Shown here in pieces: positions 59,650 through 64,000 of a stretch of DNA of 64,000 nt. Position 1 is the stretch's first letter, and every line of letters begins with the position of its first letter. The stretch is from Asterella californica (Eukaryota; Streptophyta; Marchantiopsida; Marchantiales; Aytoniaceae). Location: contig JAYKYS010000006.1 of assembly GCA_036924285.1 (NCBI GenBank), forward strand, positions 24,278,001-24,342,000. The letters are read 5' to 3'. Below the pieces are notes generated by a model, which had not been told where the DNA came from, searched no databases, and worked only from the letters and a program-made list of their open reading frames with translations. Made by a program: the position numbers and the translations under genes.

Positions 59650-59865
59650 GAAGATCGGTGTCCCAAGTGGTTTAGCTTACAGTCTTATGAGAGAAAGGTC
59701 ATGGATTCAATTCCTTACGGGTTGGAGATGCATGTGTTTACAAATTGTTAATGAAGTTTTTGGTTCGAGTCTCGCTGTGATAGATTCACATGGAGAGTCT
59801 CATGGTCCGTAAAGACCTCAAGAGACATGTAATAATATTTATCATTTATAAAAAATATATATTAA
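59650..59865 (+). repeat. tRNA-derived SINE-like element, family S4
   Basis: GTGTCCCAAGTGGTTTAGC and GGATTCAATTCC give A- and B-box-like sites 45-50 nt apart. A second B-box-like GGTTCGAGTCTCGC lies at 59762. The AT-rich end at about 59830 could be the tail. Confidence 0.6.
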
Positions 59866-60882
59866 TTTTATCTAACTGATTTCATAAAAAATTGAATAAA
59901 TCGATAGAAATACTCTTCCATCTGAACATGAAGGACATGCTTGTCCGATCTTGACAAGCATCAAGAGGGTCACATGCATGGATGGATTTCTACTAATGGG
60001 GTGTATACTGTGCACCCATCAAAAGTCTGATCAGTTGAGTACGAAACAGCAACCGGTTATCAGGTGAAAAGAGGAATAAGCCACAGGATCTACCAGTCCC
60101 GTTTGTCCACGAACCCCGAAGAAGAAGGAGCCAGCTGATCTGGTCAAGAAAGAGAACTATAGTTAGTCATCGTGTTTGGAAGCAGGACCTCGCAGCCTTC
60201 TACAGTACAGTCTTGCTTCAGGTGTGCAAAACAGGAACAAGTAGTCGACCAGAAAAGGCCTTGTGCGGTCATCCTCAAGAGCGGCCATGGTTTGCTAGAC
60301 TAGGTCAACCAGACCACGTACGAGGTACGGTTCTGGAACTATTGTAAGGAACCATATCCACGACTACTGCTTTGTATTCGTCTACACTTATAGCCGGTTT
60401 GACTTATTTAGTCAGCACTTTTCCTCAAAAGAAAACCACTTGCATCGAACCTTCAAATGGCAGGCGGACACGTATTGGGAGCAGTTTACCGTCCAAAGTA
60501 CGTGATACGTCCTGCATATGAACTTCGCTATCATCACTCCAGAAACAAAACTAAAGAAGCTAAGTCTACCAGCAAGGAAGAAATTTATTTGTATTTGACT
60601 AGGTTTTGGCGACTCACGGCACGAACATAAAAATGCCTTGTATACTCTAAACAGCAACGAGCCAATATTGCTGTTATAATTTTATTTTTAAAATAAAAGA
60701 TATTTTATTTCTAACACTTGATCTTATCATCAAGATATCAGACCTGATGATAAGGTTAAATGATTGACAAGAGATAGATTTTATCAGCGTCTCGAAAGTA
60801 CACAAAAGTTCAAAAACATGACCAAATTTATAAATTAGATTTTTGTTTTTTAAGAGTTAATGAGATCATAAAGACACACATA

Positions 60883-61022
60883 TCTAACGAAGAGATAAGC
60901 ATCATCGCAATACCTAAAGTGTGCAGACGATTGAATATTTTTTCTTGATACACAAATCTAGTGAAGGGTAAGCATCACCGTAATACCCAAGGTCCACAGA
61001 CGACCGAATAATTTTTTTTGAC
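60883..61022 (+). repeat. 74-bp tandem duplication
   Basis: Unit 1 starts TCTAACGAAGAG at 60883 and unit 2 starts TCTAGTGAAGGG at 60957. Both contain AAGCATCA, TAATACC or CAATACC, CAGACGA and a T run. Confidence 0.85.
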
Positions 61023-61380
61023 AAGAAACCAGTGTTGGAATTTCCATGAACCCGACCGAAGAACGTATAACGTCCCGCAGTAACCCCTTGGAAGGAAGAC
61101 CGGAGTCGCCCCATGATGAGAAGAGTCAGAACCGCTATTGGTACCATCGAGAGAGATTGCTGTTAAATTTCGTCATGAGTTTTTACAAGGAAGGGGATTG
61201 CTTATTTATTATGTTCACACCACTTTATTAAAAGTCCAGGTCGCTTTGCTGAGAGAATTAAAGATTAATTTTTTTTTAAAATACTATAATATAATCCAAT
61301 TCATAGATTATGTCTATGCTAACATTGTTGGCATTAGAGGTGAAGAGATCATGAACTTATTATTTTTGTGCAAGTAAAGA

Positions 61381-61446
61381 GACTGCAGCGGTGAATAAAT
61401 AAAAATGAAAAAAATGAAAAAAATGAGAGGGACTGCAGCGGTGAAT
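61381..61446 (+). repeat. 16-bp direct repeat flanking an A-rich stretch
   Basis: GACTGCAGCGGTGAAT occurs at 61381 and 61431. The interval is an imperfect run of AAAAATGA units. Confidence 0.85.
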
Positions 61447-61550
61447 ATAAGATTTTTAAGTATGCATATTAAAATGTAACGATGAGTTTGACAGGAATCA
61501 TAGTCTTTGGGAAGCATGCATAAAGAGAGAGAGGGTTGTGCACCCCTTCA

Positions 61551-61590
61551 GTTTATGATCGAGCTTTTTCTCTTAGAAGGGTTAGTTATA
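61551..61590 (+). repeat. Paired-hairpin repeat, partial hairpin B
   Basis: GTTTATGATCGAGC with GAAGGGTTAGTTATA matches the ATC subfamily of hairpin B in part. Confidence 0.55.
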
Positions 61591-62451
61591 TTGTATATTA
61601 GAATAGATTTATATTTTATTATTTATCTTCACTTATAGTTCTTTTTCCATCCTCTATAGGCAAAGAGCCAAGTGTAATGTAGTGATATAAATTAAAAACA
61701 GAACCGACAATCTCACTCGTCTCTTCCCCATGGTAAATCAATAAACCGAATGCACCTCACTTACTTTGCGACCAAGTGCAAAGTAATTATAAGTTAAAGA
61801 CCAGAGCAGTTTAACTTTACTTTAATACCATTTTCTTCTCGATAATTTCACTCATTCTAATAATTTCAGTAATGGCCTCCTCTCCATGATAAATCAATGG
61901 ACTGAAACAATGGACTTAAAACTAAAATCTTCTCTGTAATGCAGTCAAATCTATTTCATATATTTCCTAAGAAAAAAAGGCCTTTTTGTGACATAGAGCC
62001 AACTGCTTGTAATAATTTTATTGCTGTATCAATGCTTGTCCTCTTCCCACTATCTTTCCCTACGGCGGCTTGGTACATACTTAGCAGTCGAGTGTAACCT
62101 CTGGTTAACAGAATAAACCTCTGGTGTCTTGGTTATGGATGTAATGTCTTGCAATCAACACTATTATGTTTTGGTTATCATAACCATATTCCAAAGAGAG
62201 GAATATACAAGGGCGGTTTAATTAATGATTTGGGCTGAATAGGCTACCGCACTTGTATCTCCAAGGCACGTTTAGGTTAGTTGAATATTTATTCAAATTT
62301 TATTCAGATTATAAATTTATTTAGACCACTATCTATGACTTGTGATTTTAAAAACAAAGCCTAAGTGGTCTAAATAAAAACTAATACTAAATTGTTCTTT
62401 GATGACCTAAAGTTATCATCAGATGAACATATTCCTTAATATTTTTTGACA

Positions 62452-62552
62452 TGCATATTCACTTCCTCCATTTTCAGATGGAATGGAGAAGGTATATGCA
62501 CACCCTTTACTTTATGATCTAACCTTTCCTGTTGGAGAGGTTAGATCATAAA
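62452..62552 (+). repeat. Paired-hairpin repeat, copy 10 (ATC subfamily)
   Basis: Hairpin A is TGCATATTCACTTCCTCCA with TGGAGAAGGTATATGCA at 62452-62500. Hairpin B is TTTATGATCTAACC with GGTTAGATCATAAA at 62511-62552, perfectly paired although three bases differ from the common form on each arm. Confidence 0.92.
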
Positions 62553-63636
62553 TTCAAAGGTATACAAGTTAAATTTTATTATTGGTAAAGGAGAACGGGT
62601 TTTTTGGCAGAATGAGAGATGCTATGCGAACTTCACTTATAGTTTTTCTCGTTTTGTCAACATCCAAGTGTATTGCAGTGAAATGTGGATTCCAGTAAGT
62701 TCAAAGTCAAAATGTTTAGTTTAGAAATGTAGATTTCAGAGTACAGTTTAACTAATCAGAGTACAATTTTAGATAACTTTGGATGTTTGTTCTTGTCGAT
62801 AACCTCTGTTTTATATTTATGCTAAATCGCCCACATATATGCCTAATGCATTTTCCAAGAAGATGAAAAATCTTCTGAAAGTTAGTTGCTAGCTAACCAT
62901 TTGTGACAATTTTTCTTTTACGATATCAGTGCTTGTGCTTGTATTCTTCCTTCGTTCCTGCAAAAGTTCATGTTGCATGCATATTTATTATCAGCCATCA
63001 TTCAGAACATCCGGGTACTAATTACTTGACAACAATCCTTAGGTTATTGAAGGGTAACTCTGTAATCTTCGATCTCACCATCATATTTATGAACTAATGT
63101 TATTTATTTATTTTTAATCAAAATATATTTAAAAAATTATATATATTATTTGTATCTTGCATTACCTTACTGCAAAAAATCACGATCGAATCCAAAAAGA
63201 AGATTATCAAAATCGCCCAACTCAAACATTCCTTAACGGAGAAAAAAGTATTAACTAAAGATTCTAGCTTGGAAACGCCTTAATAGTTCTGTCTATCGGA
63301 TTTGAAGGAACAAAAGTTTACTTCAGTATCTTGACATCTATTTTGCTCATTTGACGAGTGAGAACCACAAAGTTTAGGACAAGCTAATATGCATGCCCGA
63401 TGAACTCTGGAAACTTTTGTTCGTTTATGGTTATCCAAAAAATATATAAATATTAAATAGAAAATATATACTAAGTAAACATAAAAATTAAAAAATTTTA
63501 TAAATATTATTTGTTACTCTATACCTAGAAACATGAGGAGAGCAGGAAAAAACCCATAAGTGATGAGCCGCTCTCGCGCTTCAGAAGGTACAAGACCGGA
63601 GAGTTGTACTCACGATTACATTATTTCAATGAGGTG

Positions 63637-63660
63637 TTTAATTTAATACCTAACCCTTCC
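63637..63660 (+). repeat. Paired-hairpin repeat, left arm only
   Basis: TTTAATTTAATACCTAACCC is present without its complement; the sequence changes to TATGATATGCATGCCC. Confidence 0.6.
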
Positions 63661-63702
63661 TATGATATGCATGCCCATAAAGTTTAGGACAAGCTAATAT
63701 GT

Positions 63703-64000
63703 GATTCACGACCCTGAGCACTAGCTCGAGGGGTACCAGTTGCGGTGCTCATCCTTCTGATCATGATTCTGGTTTTTCTTCCAAGAGGTTCTAGCATCCC
63801 GGTTTTATGATTAAGTTCTGAGTACGCTGTTCTATTTTGTTTGATTGGGTCTAGGAAAATTCCAAGTATTGATTTCTTTTCAGCATAAATATTCTATCGT
63901 CTACACATCTTGAGTAATGTTGTGATGTTTACGCTCCCGTTTGATAGGTGTGTCTTTTTCATCTCATGGTGATGAAATTCATGTTGTCTTACAAAAAAAT
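63703..64000 (+). repeat. SINE-like S2 copy 2 with repeat body, cut by window end
   Basis: CCCTGAGCACTAGCTC at about 63711 matches the copy at 45189. The body ends in a unit (GATAGGTGTGTC, CTCATGGTGATGAAATTCATG) like those at 45.7-46.0 kb. The order is the same as at 45.18-46.0 kb. Confidence 0.65.

Noticed and set aside
59650..59730. A functional tRNA-Ser-like gene
   Set aside because: Box spacing is tRNA-like but the stems do not pair well and a second B box follows.

Overview
This window is from a plant nuclear genome. Three things point there: intron-rich genes, a membrane protein of the THH1/TOM1/TOM3 type, and a GTD-binding (DUF593, myosin-binding) protein, all streptophyte families. 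It also carries Ty3 retrotransposons, one primed by the plant initiator-Met tRNA. The overall look (AT-rich spacers, a chromodomain Ty3 element, a second Ty3 lineage with a D-H-G protease motif) fits a bryophyte, perhaps a liverwort such as Marchantia. The species is inference and I cannot prove it without a search.

Layout. 1-5.3 kb: a plus-strand THH1/TOM1/TOM3-domain gene that I could assemble from nine exons by matching splice sites and phase; its first exon(s) are missing or left of the window. 5.8-11.3 kb: a decayed, truncated Ty3-type element (minus strand) whose integrase fragment is also present as a perfect 146-bp inverted copy, followed by a 4 x 160 bp tandem array (11.33-11.95 kb). 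12.88-20.54 kb: a structurally complete chromovirus (minus strand) with two ~1.13-kb LTRs, a 5-bp target duplication, a primer binding site, a polypurine tract, and gag, protease, RT, RNase H, integrase and chromodomain regions, all broken by stops and frameshifts. 20.55-27.2 kb: AT-rich sequence without a convincing gene. 27.28-30.63 kb: a large, nearly intronless GTD-binding protein gene (minus strand), whose last exon lies further left. 31-64 kb: gene-poor DNA packed with small repeats.

The most distinctive pattern in the right half is a family of short units made of two adjacent hairpins. Hairpin A reads like TGCATATTCACCTCCTCCATC and its complement; hairpin B reads like TTTATTACCTAACCCTTC and its complement. 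I find about a dozen full or partial copies between 33 and 63.7 kb, half of them at 33.0-38.5 kb. In several copies both arms of hairpin B have changed together. The same half holds several tRNA-derived SINE-like sequences, complex tandem repeats at 45.7-46.4 kb, and a near-perfect 63-nt hairpin at 58.85 kb.

How the parts relate: the two confident genes are independent and not an operon. Everything else reads as transposon and repeat landscape. I found no new multi-gene system; the best candidates for something undescribed are the paired-hairpin family and the inverted integrase duplication, which could act as a silencing trigger.
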